In this document: positions 1 to 7,924 of the stretch, in pieces | Position numbering within the stretch: the stretch's first letter is position 1 | Layout: each line of letters starts with the position of its first letter | Source of the DNA: JANLTP01 sp031363055 | Lineage (GTDB): Bacteria; Pseudomonadota; Gammaproteobacteria; Burkholderiales; Burkholderiaceae_E | Assembly: GCA_031363055.1 (NCBI GenBank) | Contig: JANLTP010000179.1 | Location: 1 to 22,586 of the forward strand | Direction: 5' to 3' | Length of the DNA stretch: 22,586 bases | Translations under genes and position numbers: made by a program | The notes under the pieces: generated by a model | Seen by the model: the letters and a program-made list of their open reading frames with translations, nothing else | Databases searched by the model: none | Told to the model about the DNA's origin: nothing

Positions 1-205
1 GCATACCAGTATCAACCGCCGCCCAGCCGCCGTCATCTTCGATGGCCCACAGGTTGATGTGGTTCAGCATCATGGGTAAGGGCATCCGGATCCAGACCAC
101 GCCGGGCGCAACCTCGATGGTTTTGCCCGGTTCGGGGCGAACCTCAAACGGGTAGATCAGGGTCGGTTTGTCGAGTTTGTCGACGGCATCTCGAGTTTCG
201 CTCAT
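1..205 (-). CDS. MBL-fold metallo-hydrolase, N-terminal part (truncated by window edge)
   Basis: Reading the minus strand from the ATG at 205-203 gives 68 codons with no stop before the window edge. The peptide starts MSETRDAVDKLDKPTLIYPF and ends in NHINLWAIEDDGGWAAVDTGM-like sequence. An opening beta strand, then NxWxIxDxxGxxxVDTG, is typical of the N-terminus of glyoxalase-II-like metallo-beta-lactamase-fold hydrolases. The zinc-binding HxHxDH motif would lie further on, outside the window, so catalytic competence and substrate cannot be judged. The gene is divergent from hemE with an 83-bp gap between the start codons. The fold assignment is fairly secure; the function is not known. Confidence 0.72.
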   Translation of the reverse strand, partial: MSETRDAVDKLDKPTLIYPFEVRPEPGKTIEVAPGVVWIRMPLPMMLNHINLWAIEDDGGWAAVDTGM

Positions 206-288
206 TGCCCGATTCTAAGAGCTTGCGCGTTTAATATGTGCGCAGCCCATTCTGGCGATATCACCGCTTAATAGTCGACAGCCCCTAA

Positions 289-1392
289 ATGCCTACCAAC
301 GATACGTTTCTGCGCGCGCTGATGCGCCAACCCACCGAACACACGCCCGTCTGGCTCATGCGCCAGGCCGGCCGCTATTTACCCGAGTACAAGGCGACCC
401 GAAAGCGTGCCGGCGATTTCCTGACGCTGTGCAAGACGCCCGAGTTGGCCTGTGAGGTGGCGATGCAGCCGCTGGAGCGCTTCCCGCTCGATGCCGCCAT
501 TCTGTTCTCGGACATCCTGACCATTCCCGATGCCATGGGGCTGGGTCTGTATTTCACCGAAGGCGAGGGCCCGAAGTTTGAACGCCCGCTGCAGGACGAG
601 GCCGATTTTCGGGCGCTGGCGGTACCTGATCCGAACCAGGCCCTGCGTTATGTCATGGACGCCGTCCGCGTGACCCGCGCCGCGCTGGCCGACCGGATAC
701 CGCTGATCGGCTTCTCGGGCAGTCCCTGGACGCTGGCCTGTTACATGATTGAAGGCGGCGGCAGCGACGATTTCCGCAAGGTGAAGACCGTTCTGTACAA
801 GCGCCCGGACCTCATGCATCACCTGCTGTCGATCACGGCGCAGACCGTGGCGGCGTATCTGAACGCCCAGATTGAAGCCGGCGCGCAAGCCGTCATGATC
901 TTCGATACCTGGGGCGGCGTGCTGGCCGATGGTGCGTTTCAGAGGTTCTCGCTGCATTACACGACGCAGGTGCTCAAACTGCTGAAGCTCGAGCGCGAGG
1001 AAGCGCATGGCATGGTCCGGGTGCCGAGCATTATCTTCACCAAGGGCGGAGGCGTCTGGCTGCCGCAGATTGCGGCGGCGGGCAGCGATGCGATCGGTCT
1101 GGATTGGACAGTCAATCTGGGACAGGCGCGCGCCGAGGTCGGCAACCGGGTCGCGCTGCAAGGCAATCTCGATCCGATGATTCTGATGAGCGGTCCCGAG
1201 GAAGTTCGCGCCGAAACCTTGAAGGTGCTCGAGAGTTTTGGAGCACCCGCCGATGGGTTCGGCCATGTGTTTAACCTTGGCCATGGCATTTCCCAATTCA
1301 CGCCGCCTGAGAACGTCGCGGTGCTCGTCGAGACCGTGCACAGCCACAGTAAACGGCAACGCGTCGGCAATGCTAGCGCGTCCTTACTATGA
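289..1392 (+). CDS. hemE: uroporphyrinogen decarboxylase
   Basis: This cytoplasmic enzyme decarboxylates the four acetate side chains of uroporphyrinogen III to give coproporphyrinogen III in haem synthesis. The 367-residue protein carries the N-terminal signature WLMRQAGRYLPEY (residues 22-34, with the substrate-binding arginines R25 and R29). FSDIL contains the catalytic aspartate D75. The body has GFSGSPWTLACYMIEGGGS and IFDTWGG, and the C-terminal part has FNLGHGI. Bacterial HemE is usually about 355 residues; the extra length is mostly a short basic tail (KRQRVGNASASLL) past the conserved core. The ATG at 289 places the conserved region at the expected distance from the N-terminus. The gene is divergent from the MBL-fold gene and followed by a long non-coding gap before priA. 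HemE next to PriA is a familiar betaproteobacterial arrangement (recalled). Confidence 0.97.
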   Translation: MPTNDTFLRALMRQPTEHTPVWLMRQAGRYLPEYKATRKRAGDFLTLCKTPELACEVAMQPLERFPLDAAILFSDILTIPDAMGLGLYFTEGEGPKFERPLQDEADFRALAVPDPNQALRYVMDAVRVTRAALADRIPLIGFSGSPWTLACYMIEGGGSDDFRKVKTVLYKRPDLMHHLLSITAQTVAAYLNAQIEAGAQAVMIFDTWGGVLADGAFQRFSLHYTTQVLKLLKLEREEAHGMVRVPSIIFTKGGGVWLPQIAAAGSDAIGLDWTVNLGQARAEVGNRVALQGNLDPMILMSGPEEVRAETLKVLESFGAPADGFGHVFNLGHGISQFTPPENVAVLVETVHSHSKRQRVGNASASLL

Positions 1393-1414
1393 CGAATCGG
1401 CGCGAATTATGGGC

Positions 1415-1442
1415 TTGACAAAGTCCTAAAATCGCCTTTTAT
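1415..1442 (+). promoter_or_regulatory. candidate sigma70 promoter downstream of hemE
   Basis: A perfect -35 hexamer TTGACA lies at 1415-1420. A weak -10 (TTTTAT, 1437-1442, 4 of 6 matches) follows after a 16-bp spacer. It would fire into the 318-bp gap towards priA, giving a leader of roughly 260 nt. This is pattern matching only. Confidence 0.3.
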
Positions 1443-1462
1443 GAAGCTCGAAAATACCGCAG

Positions 1463-1637
1463 TTATTCACATTTGATCGAATCTACCGCCGGTCCTGTTG
1501 CCGGATTGAGACGGTCGTTTCAAGTCATTGATTTTAATGATGAAATTATTGAGTAAAAATGCGGCAAACCACCGTTCGTCGGACTTTTGAGAGGCAAATT
1601 CGGACCTTCCGGCAAGATTCCCACAGAGTTATCCACA
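1463..1637 (+). other. DnaA-box pair around an AT-rich stretch (origin-like or DnaA-controlled region)
   Basis: The 318-bp hemE-priA gap (1393-1710) has no credible gene. It contains TTATTCACA at 1463-1471 and TTATCCACA at 1629-1637, both exact matches to the DnaA-box consensus TTATNCACA and in the same orientation. Between them, 1527-1560 has only 5 G/C in 34 bases, in an otherwise GC-rich window. Boxes plus an AT-rich stretch form the minimal make-up of a bacterial origin. They would equally fit a DnaA-regulated promoter for priA. Neither dnaA, dnaN, rpmH nor parAB is visible here, so origin function is unproven. Confidence 0.45.
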
Positions 1638-1675
1638 AGTTTTGCGGACAACTGAAAAATTCCCCGACAACCTAG

Positions 1676-1698
1676 GGCTTTAAGGCTTTAACTTAAAG
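1676..1698 (+). repeat. tandem octamer and short inverted repeat just upstream of priA
   Basis: GGCTTTAA occurs twice in a row (1676-1683 and 1684-1691). The second copy overlaps a perfect inverted repeat, CTTTAA-C-TTAAAG (1686-1698). The block ends 12 bp before the priA GTG, where a promoter or operator would be expected. No regulator is identified. Confidence 0.4.
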
Positions 1699-1710
1699 TA
1701 AATTCTCGCC

Positions 1711-3852
1711 GTGAAGGCTTTGCCGCGTATTGCCAAGGTGGCGCTCGACTTACCCGACATTGGACAGAATGAGGGATTTGATTATCAAATTCCTGATGCG
1801 CTGATCGAACATCTGCGACCCGGTTCCTGGGTAGTTGTGCCGTGGATCCGCACGCGACGGGTCGGCTTGGTGGTGGCTGTGCTCGCTCAATCGGAACTGG
1901 CGCCGGAGCGGTTGAAGCCGGTTCAAAGCCTGATCAACGATGCGCCGGCGCCCGATGCCCAGTGGTTCCGCTTGCTGCGCTTCGCCGCCGCCTACTATCA
2001 CCGTAGCCTCGGTGAGGTCGCCTTGCCGGCGCTGCCGAAGTTGTTTCGAACGCCACCGAGCGCAAAAAAAACCGATGGCAGTGATCGCGAATCGATCTTT
2101 GCTCGCAGCCGGCGTCGCTATCCGGGCACGAGGGTCAAGGCAGGCGGTGATCAAAAACCAACCTTGACGGCCCGGCAAGCCGAAGTGATCGCTTGCCTGC
2201 CACTGACGGGACCGTTCAAGGTTCAGTTGCTCTATGGCGTTACCGGTAGCGGCAAGACCGAGATCTACTTGCGCTGGATTGCCGCCCACCTGGCGCGCAC
2301 ACCGCTTGCCCAAGCGCTGCTGCTGGTGCCTGAAATCAACTTGACTCCGCAACTGCTGCAAAGGGTGACCGAGCGCTTTGCTGGCGCGAGCGTCGCCGTC
2401 TTGCACAGCGATCTGCCGGATGCGCGCCGCGCGGCCGATTGGCTGGCCGCCGCCGAAGGTCGTGCACGCATTGTGATTGGCACCCGCTTGTCGATCCTGG
2501 CGCCGTTGCCAAATCTGGCGGCGATAGTGGTCGACGAAGAACATGACCCGTCCTACAAACAACAGGACGGCGTGCGCTACAGCGCCCGTGATCTGGCCAT
2601 CATGCGCGCCCAGCAGGCCAACATTCCGGTGCTCCTCGCGTCGGCCACGCCGTCGCTGGAGACCTGGCACGCGGCGCAGCGTGGCCGTTACGTCATGCAG
2701 GCCATTGAGGAGCGTGCCACCGGCGCGCAACTGCCGCTGATTCGATTGGTGAACACGCGCAAACTCGAGATGCGTCACTCGCTGTCGGAACCGGCGATCG
2801 AAGCGATTCGGGCCGCTGTGGCGCGCGGCGAGCAGGCGCTGGTGTTCATCAATCGGCGCGGTTATTCGCCGGTGCTCTCGTGCGAAGCGTGCGGCTGGAC
2901 CAGCCAGTGCGAGAACTGTTCGGCGCATCGAGTATTGCATCGCCGTGCGCAAGCCAGCACCTTGGGCGCAGCACTGGCGATCGGTAACCGGCGAACGCTG
3001 TTCCGCCTGGTTTGCCATCATTGCAGTGCCGAACAAGCGGTGCCGCGCGCCTGTCCGACCTGCGGCAATGTCGACCTCAAACCCCTGGGCCGAGGCACAC
3101 AAAGGCTCGAGGAGGGCCTCGCCGAATTGTTTCCGGGCGCGCGAATCGTCCGTCTTGATCGCGATGTCGCACGCCGACGCAACGCCGCCCAGGCGATTCT
3201 CGATGCCGCGCAAGCCGGTGAAATCGACATCCTCGTGGGCACTCAAATGCTCGCCAAAGGTCATGACTTTGGCGGTCTCGCGGTGGTCATCGTCGTTGAT
3301 CCCGACAACGGCTTGTATGCGGCCGATTTCCGGGCACCCGAGCGGCTGTTTTCAACCTTGATGCAGGTCGCCGGCCGAGCCGGTCGTTCGAGCCTTCAAA
3401 AAGCGCGCGCCGAGGTGATTATTCAAACCCGTTACCCGGACCATCCCTTGTTTGAGGCGCTGATTCGACACGATTTTCGTGGCTTCGCTGCCTCGCAATT
3501 AAATGAGCGTCAACAAGCCGGTTTGCCACCGTTTGTTCATCAGGCGCTGTTGCGTGCTGAGGCCAGCGATCTGGCGCAGGCGATTGCCTGGCTCGGCGCG
3601 GCCCGTCAATTAGCCCGCGAAGGCCCGTTGGCTGGCGAGGCTCTGCGGGCTGACGCGGTGACGCTGTTTGATCCCGTCCCCTTGGCCCTAGTCCGCGTGG
3701 CCGATGTCGAGCGCGCCCAGCTCTTGTTAGAATCACGTTCTCGCAAAGCGCTGCATCAGTTTCTTGATGGCTGGTTGCCCCTGCTCAAAAGCGCCAAACC
3801 AGCGTCGGCTTCACTGCGTTGGCAGCTCGAAGTCGATCCGATCGAAATCTGA
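1711..3852 (+). CDS. priA: primosomal replication restart helicase PriA
   Basis: PriA recognises stalled forks and D-loops and starts reassembly of the replisome. The 713-residue protein has the N-terminal DNA-binding region (about 1-105), then an SF2 helicase core. Walker A is GVTGSGKT (176-183), Walker B is DEEHD (275-279), and motif III is LLASATPSLE. Eight zinc-binding cysteines are present: C391, C394, C400, C403, C435, C438, C448 and C451. The C-terminal helicase lobe holds GTQMLAKGHDF and QVAGRAGRS. The start is a GTG with no clear Shine-Dalgarno; it puts the conserved N-terminus at the normal position. The C403-C435 interval is about 17 residues longer than in E. coli PriA as I recall it. 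rep follows after 16 bp, suggesting co-transcription. Confidence 0.97.
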   Translation: MKALPRIAKVALDLPDIGQNEGFDYQIPDALIEHLRPGSWVVVPWIRTRRVGLVVAVLAQSELAPERLKPVQSLINDAPAPDAQWFRLLRFAAAYYHRSLGEVALPALPKLFRTPPSAKKTDGSDRESIFARSRRRYPGTRVKAGGDQKPTLTARQAEVIACLPLTGPFKVQLLYGVTGSGKTEIYLRWIAAHLARTPLAQALLLVPEINLTPQLLQRVTERFAGASVAVLHSDLPDARRAADWLAAAEGRARIVIGTRLSILAPLPNLAAIVVDEEHDPSYKQQDGVRYSARDLAIMRAQQANIPVLLASATPSLETWHAAQRGRYVMQAIEERATGAQLPLIRLVNTRKLEMRHSLSEPAIEAIRAAVARGEQALVFINRRGYSPVLSCEACGWTSQCENCSAHRVLHRRAQASTLGAALAIGNRRTLFRLVCHHCSAEQAVPRACPTCGNVDLKPLGRGTQRLEEGLAELFPGARIVRLDRDVARRRNAAQAILDAAQAGEIDILVGTQMLAKGHDFGGLAVVIVVDPDNGLYAADFRAPERLFSTLMQVAGRAGRSSLQKARAEVIIQTRYPDHPLFEALIRHDFRGFAASQLNERQQAGLPPFVHQALLRAEASDLAQAIAWLGAARQLAREGPLAGEALRADAVTLFDPVPLALVRVADVERAQLLLESRSRKALHQFLDGWLPLLKSAKPASASLRWQLEVDPIEI

Positions 3853-3868
3853 GACCGACCGCCCTACA

Positions 3869-5947
3869 ATGTCTGATGGTTTGAACAGCGCCCAGCGCGA
3901 GGCGATTCGTTATCGCGACGGCCCGTGCCTGGTGATTGCCGGCGCCGGCAGCGGCAAGACCCGCGTCATCACCCAAAAAATTGCCGCTCTCATTCAAGCC
4001 GGTTATCCGGGCGCCCACATCGCAGCGATCACGTTCACCAACAAAGCCGCCAGTGAAATGGCGCAACGTCTGTCTGCGCTGGTCAAAACTTCCGAGGGCA
4101 ATTCGCCACTGGTCTGCACTTTTCATTCGCTGGGCGTACAAATCCTGCGCCGCGAAGGCAAATCGCTGGGTCTGAAAACCAGTTTCTCGATTCTCGATGC
4201 CGATGATGCCTATGCCATCTTGCAGGACTCGCTAGCGACGACAGACCGCAAGCTGATCCGCGGTGCGCAAAGTCGCATCTCGCTTTGGAAAAACTCACTG
4301 CTCGATCCCGATGCCGCCGCTGCTCAGGCCCGGGACGACCAGGAGCATGCCGTGGCGCGCGCGTTTAGAAATTATGAAGCGACCTTGCGTGCTTATCAGG
4401 CGGTTGACTTTGATGATCTGATTCTGCGGCCGGTCGAGTTGTTCAAGCGCGATGCGCCGGCCCTGCAACGCTGGCGCGAAAAGATCCGCTACCTGCTGGT
4501 CGACGAATACCAGGATACCAATGCCTGTCAGTACGAACTGCTCAAGTTGTTGGTGACGCCGCGTTGTGCGTTTACGGCGGTCGGCGATGACGACCAGTCG
4601 ATCTACGGCTGGCGCGGCGCCACACTGGAAAATCTGAATCGATTGAGCAGCGATTTTCCAGACCTCAGAATCATCAAGCTCGAGCAGAACTATCGCTCGA
4701 GTCGGAATATTCTGGATGCCGCCAACCGGCTGATTGCACGCAACCCGAAGCTGCATGAAAAAAAGCTCTGGTCCGATCACGGTCCGGGCGACCCGGTCAC
4801 CGTGGTCGGTTGCGATGACGATGATAAAGAGGCCGAATCGGTGGTGGTGCGTTTGCAAGCACACAAGTTTGATCGGCGCACGCGCTTTGCTGACTACGCC
4901 ATTCTGTATCGGGGTAATCATCAGGCCAAGGTGTTCGAGCAGGCGCTGCGCAAGGAGCGTATTCCTTATGTTCTCTCCGGTGGCCAGTCATTTTTTGATC
5001 GTTCAGAAATTCGCGATCTGATTGCCTATCTGCGGCTGTTGGCCAATGATGATGACGACCCCGCCTTCATTCGCGCCGCCACTACGCCCAAGCGCGGAAT
5101 TGGCAATACCACCTTGCAGGCGTTGGGCGAATACGCCGGGCAACGGCATATCTCGATGTTTGCGGCGCTGTTCGAAACGGCCTTCGAGACCCGGGTCGGC
5201 GCGCGGCAACTGGCACCGCTGCGTGAGTTCGGCGAATTTGTTAATCGCATCGCTTATCGGGGCGCGCGCGAACCGGCGATACAGGTGCTTGATGATCTGA
5301 TGGCCGCGATTGATTATCGCGAACATCTGAACGCCAGCTTCGACGAAAAGGGCGCCGCTGTGCGCTGGCAAAATGTCAGCGATTTTCTCGATTGGCTCAA
5401 ACGCCGGGTCGAGCAGGCCGATACACCGGCTGGCGCAACTGCTTCACCGTCGGCGAACGCGGTCGCCGGTGCCGGCACGACCTTGCTGGAACTTGCGCAA
5501 CAGATTTCGCTGCTCTCACAACTTGATCGCAAAGGTGAGGATGTCGATGCCGTACGGCTGACAACGATTCATGCTGCCAAGGGGCTCGAGTTCCCGCATG
5601 TTTTTGTGGTTGGTTGTGAGGAAGGAATGTTGCCGCATCTGGGCGACGCCAGCCCGGATGAGTCCGACGCTGAATCCACCGATCCGAAAGCGACCGGTCG
5701 CATCGAGGAGGAGCGCCGACTCATGTATGTCGCCATCACTCGCGCCGAGCGCAGCCTGACGATGACCTGGTGCCGCGAGCGCAAGCGCGTGCGCGAATTT
5801 CTGAGCCGAAAACCGTCGCGTTTTCTCATCGAAATGGGTCTTGACAGCAAGCCCGACGCGCCGGTTCAGGTCAGCCAGGAAGAAGGCAAGGCGAAGCTCG
5901 CACGATTGCGCGCACTGCTGGGTGGCGCGACGCCCAAAGCGGCCTGA
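3869..5947 (+). CDS. rep: ATP-dependent DNA helicase Rep
   Basis: Rep is a 3'-to-5' SF1A helicase that clears protein roadblocks ahead of the fork and acts in PriA/PriC-type restart. The chosen ATG (MSDGLNSAQREAI) gives 692 residues, near the usual 670-690. The open frame extends 35 codons upstream into priA, but that part has no homology-like sequence. Motifs: Walker A GAGSGKT (25-31), DEYQDTN (212-218), GDDDQSIYGWRG (239-250), LEQNYRSS (271-278), TTIHAAKGLEF (565-575) and YVAITRAE (620-627). Overall similarity is to Rep rather than UvrD or PcrA, for example SWKN/LWKN, DYAILYRGNHQ and SGGxSFF. An Ala/Ser-rich stretch (518-538) looks like a flexible insertion. Last of a tight pair with priA; recQ follows after 58 bp. 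Confidence 0.95.
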   Translation: MSDGLNSAQREAIRYRDGPCLVIAGAGSGKTRVITQKIAALIQAGYPGAHIAAITFTNKAASEMAQRLSALVKTSEGNSPLVCTFHSLGVQILRREGKSLGLKTSFSILDADDAYAILQDSLATTDRKLIRGAQSRISLWKNSLLDPDAAAAQARDDQEHAVARAFRNYEATLRAYQAVDFDDLILRPVELFKRDAPALQRWREKIRYLLVDEYQDTNACQYELLKLLVTPRCAFTAVGDDDQSIYGWRGATLENLNRLSSDFPDLRIIKLEQNYRSSRNILDAANRLIARNPKLHEKKLWSDHGPGDPVTVVGCDDDDKEAESVVVRLQAHKFDRRTRFADYAILYRGNHQAKVFEQALRKERIPYVLSGGQSFFDRSEIRDLIAYLRLLANDDDDPAFIRAATTPKRGIGNTTLQALGEYAGQRHISMFAALFETAFETRVGARQLAPLREFGEFVNRIAYRGAREPAIQVLDDLMAAIDYREHLNASFDEKGAAVRWQNVSDFLDWLKRRVEQADTPAGATASPSANAVAGAGTTLLELAQQISLLSQLDRKGEDVDAVRLTTIHAAKGLEFPHVFVVGCEEGMLPHLGDASPDESDAESTDPKATGRIEEERRLMYVAITRAERSLTMTWCRERKRVREFLSRKPSRFLIEMGLDSKPDAPVQVSQEEGKAKLARLRALLGGATPKAA

Positions 5948-5965
5948 GGCCTGCAGCCGAGTGCG

Positions 5966-5989
5966 ATGAACGCGAGCAGAGCGAAATGA
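5966..5989 (+). other. mini-ORF 1 (7 codons, MNASRAK) upstream of recQ
   Basis: The ATG at 5966 opens a 7-codon frame that stops at TGA 5987-5989. The stop overlaps the ATG of mini-ORF 2 (5986) as ATGA. The peptide resembles the recQ N-terminus (MNTTRES). Whether it is translated is unknown; its position would allow ribosomes leaving rep (stop at 5945-5947) to re-initiate. Confidence 0.35.
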
Positions 5990-6009
5990 ATACGACCAGA
6001 GCGAGATGA
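5986..6009 (+). other. mini-ORF 2 (7 codons, MNTTRAR) upstream of recQ
   Basis: The ATG at 5986 opens a 7-codon frame that stops at TGA 6007-6009. The stop overlaps the recQ ATG (6006-6008) as ATGA, the classic arrangement for translational coupling. The peptide shares MNTTR with RecQ itself. Translation is unproven. Confidence 0.38.
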
Positions 6010-7883
6010 ATACCACCAGAGAGTCCGCGCATAAACTGCTCAGAACGGTGTTCGGGTTGACGTCGTTCCGTGGCCATCAGCAAGCGGTGATCGAGCATGT
6101 CTGCGAGGGCGGTGATTGCCTGGTGCTGATGCCTACCGGCGGTGGCAAATCGCTCTGTTATCAGTTGCCGGCGCTGCTGCGAAAACAAGCCGGTTTTGGA
6201 ACCACCATCGTCGTGTCACCGCTGATCGCGTTGATGCAGGATCAAGTGGTTGCGCTCGAACAGCTCGGCGTCAAGGCGTCGGTGTTGAACTCGACGCTGA
6301 GCCAGCGCGAGGCGCGCGATACCGAGCAGGCACTGGTCGCTGGCCGGCTTGACGTGCTCTATATCGCGCCCGAGCGACTCAGCAACGACTATTGCCTGCA
6401 ACTTCTGGAGCGCAGCAAGGTTGCCTTGTTCGCGATCGACGAAGCCCATTGCGTTTCGCAATGGGGCCACGACTTTCGCCCCGAATACTTGAAGTTATCC
6501 TTGCTGCATGAGCGCTTCGCGGACGTGCCGCGCATCGCATTGACGGCGACCGCGGACCCGCAGACCCGCCAGGAGATCATCCAGCGCCTCGCACTGTCCG
6601 ACGCCCGGGTGTTTGTGTCGAGCTTTGATCGACCCAATATTCGCTATCAGATCGTCGACAAGAAAGAGCCACGTGCGCAACTGCTGCGCTTTCTGCAAAA
6701 TGGTCATGAGGGCGAGGCCGGCATTGTCTATTGCCTGTCTCGCGCCAAGGTCGAAGAAACCGCCGAGTTCCTGGTCAAGCAAGGCATTGATGCGCTGCCT
6801 TATCATGCCGGTATCGACATTGCCACGCGGGCCCGCAATCAACAGCGCTTTCAGCGCGACGAAGGGGTGGTGATGGTCGCGACCATCGCTTTCGGCATGG
6901 GTATCGACAAACCCGATGTGCGCTTTGTGGCGCATCTCGATCTGCCCAAAAGTATGGAAGGCTATTATCAGGAAACCGGTCGCGCCGGTCGCGACGGCGA
7001 ACCGGCCATTGCCTGGATGACCTACGGTCTGGCCGATGTCGTTCAGCAGCGCCGCCTGATTGACACCTCCGAGGCCGACGAAACCTTCAAGCGCGTGTCG
7101 ACCTCAAAACTCGACGCGCTGCTGGGTCTGTGCGAAACCGCTGGTTGCCGGCGGGTGCGCTTGCTCAGTTATTTTGGTGAAGCCTATTCCGAAGTCGGCA
7201 CTAGCGCCGAATGGCGCTGCGGCAATTGCGATAACTGCCTGTCGCCACCCGAGACCTGGGATGGCACCGAGGCCGCGCGCAAACTGCTGTCGTGCATTTA
7301 CCGGACCGGCCAGCGTTTCGGTGCCGGTCATGTCATCGACGTCTTGCAGGGCGATGCCAATGAACGCATCAAGCGCTGGCATCACGATGAGTTAAGCGTG
7401 TTCGGCATCGGCCGCGAGTTCGATGGCAACGAGTGGCGCAGCATCATCCGACAACTGATTGCATTGGCCCATCTGCAGGTCGATCACGACGCCTTTGGCG
7501 CCATCAAGCTGACCGCCTCGAGCCGACAGTTGCTCAAAGGGGAATTGGAGGTTCGATTGCGCCGCAGCGCGGCCAAGGTCGCGGGCGAACGAGTACGTCG
7601 CACCGCGCGCAGCAAAAGTTCCGGCGCCCGCCCGTCGAGTGCTGCGCAATCGGGTCTGTCAGATCGCGAGCAAACCGTCTTCGAGAGTCTGCGGACATGG
7701 CGCACCGAGCAGGCACGCGCTCAGTCGTTACCGCCGTACGTTATTTTGCACGACAGTGTGTTGCGCGCGATTGCGCAGTCCGAGCCAGCGTCGCTCGATG
7801 ATTTGTCGCGAATCTCCGGGATCGGCGCGACCAAACTCGAGCGCTATGGCGACGCAATCCTGTCTGTGCTGGGGCGCGACTGA
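6006..7883 (+). CDS. recQ: ATP-dependent DNA helicase RecQ
   Basis: RecQ is a 3'-to-5' SF2 helicase acting with RecJ/RecFOR in recombinational repair and fork processing. The 625-residue protein has Walker A PTGGGKS (43-49), SPLIALMQDQ (71-80), the DEAH box with the aromatic-rich loop DEAHCVSQWGHDFRPEY (145-161), LTATA (179-183) and QETGRAGRDG (322-331). The zinc-binding cysteines are C381, C405, C408 and C411. The C405 interval is about 8 residues longer than in E. coli RecQ as recalled. A winged-helix domain follows, then a C-terminal HRDC domain (about 545-625). The ATG at 6006 lies in the third copy of a 20-bp repeat and overlaps the stop of a mini-ORF. The gene is convergent with the cytochrome c gene. 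Confidence 0.96.
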   Translation: MNTTRESAHKLLRTVFGLTSFRGHQQAVIEHVCEGGDCLVLMPTGGGKSLCYQLPALLRKQAGFGTTIVVSPLIALMQDQVVALEQLGVKASVLNSTLSQREARDTEQALVAGRLDVLYIAPERLSNDYCLQLLERSKVALFAIDEAHCVSQWGHDFRPEYLKLSLLHERFADVPRIALTATADPQTRQEIIQRLALSDARVFVSSFDRPNIRYQIVDKKEPRAQLLRFLQNGHEGEAGIVYCLSRAKVEETAEFLVKQGIDALPYHAGIDIATRARNQQRFQRDEGVVMVATIAFGMGIDKPDVRFVAHLDLPKSMEGYYQETGRAGRDGEPAIAWMTYGLADVVQQRRLIDTSEADETFKRVSTSKLDALLGLCETAGCRRVRLLSYFGEAYSEVGTSAEWRCGNCDNCLSPPETWDGTEAARKLLSCIYRTGQRFGAGHVIDVLQGDANERIKRWHHDELSVFGIGREFDGNEWRSIIRQLIALAHLQVDHDAFGAIKLTASSRQLLKGELEVRLRRSAAKVAGERVRRTARSKSSGARPSSAAQSGLSDREQTVFESLRTWRTEQARAQSLPPYVILHDSVLRAIAQSEPASLDDLSRISGIGATKLERYGDAILSVLGRD

Positions 7884-7900
7884 TCCGTGCTTGCTTGGCT

Positions 7901-7924
7901 ACTCAGTTACTCAGTTACTCAGCT
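7901..7924. repeat. tandem octamer ACTCAGTT (3 copies) between recQ and cytochrome c
   Basis: ACTCAGTT, ACTCAGTT and ACTCAGCT follow in register, and a partial fourth copy (ACT) starts at 7925. The array fills most of the 39-bp convergent gap and reaches into the cytochrome stop codon (7923-7925). It looks like a small slippage-type repeat. I see no hairpin terminator between the two genes. Confidence 0.6.

Larger units (their letters stand above)
5961..6020 (+). repeat. three tandem 20-bp units ending on the recQ start
   Basis: Three consecutive 20-bp units (5961-5980, 5981-6000, 6001-6020) follow the pattern gcgaratgaatacgaccaga. Units 2 and 3 are nearly identical and unit 1 is more diverged. 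Each has an ATG at the same place (5966, 5986, 6006), so the three ATGs are exactly 20 bp apart and fall in three different frames. The third is the recQ start codon. The simplest origin is tandem duplication of the recQ translation-start segment. Confidence 0.85.

Noticed and set aside
379..1359. Long minus-strand open frame (326 codons) inside hemE
   Set aside because: Antisense to a clear hemE, with no recognisable domain. Such frames are common opposite GC-rich genes.
1750..3264. Minus-strand open frame of 504 codons inside priA
   Set aside because: Antisense shadow of priA. Its composition is rich in Arg, Gln and His, without motifs.
3764..3868. N-terminal extension of Rep
   Set aside because: The 35 extra codons overlap priA and have no similarity to Rep. 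The ATG at 3869 gives the family N-terminus.
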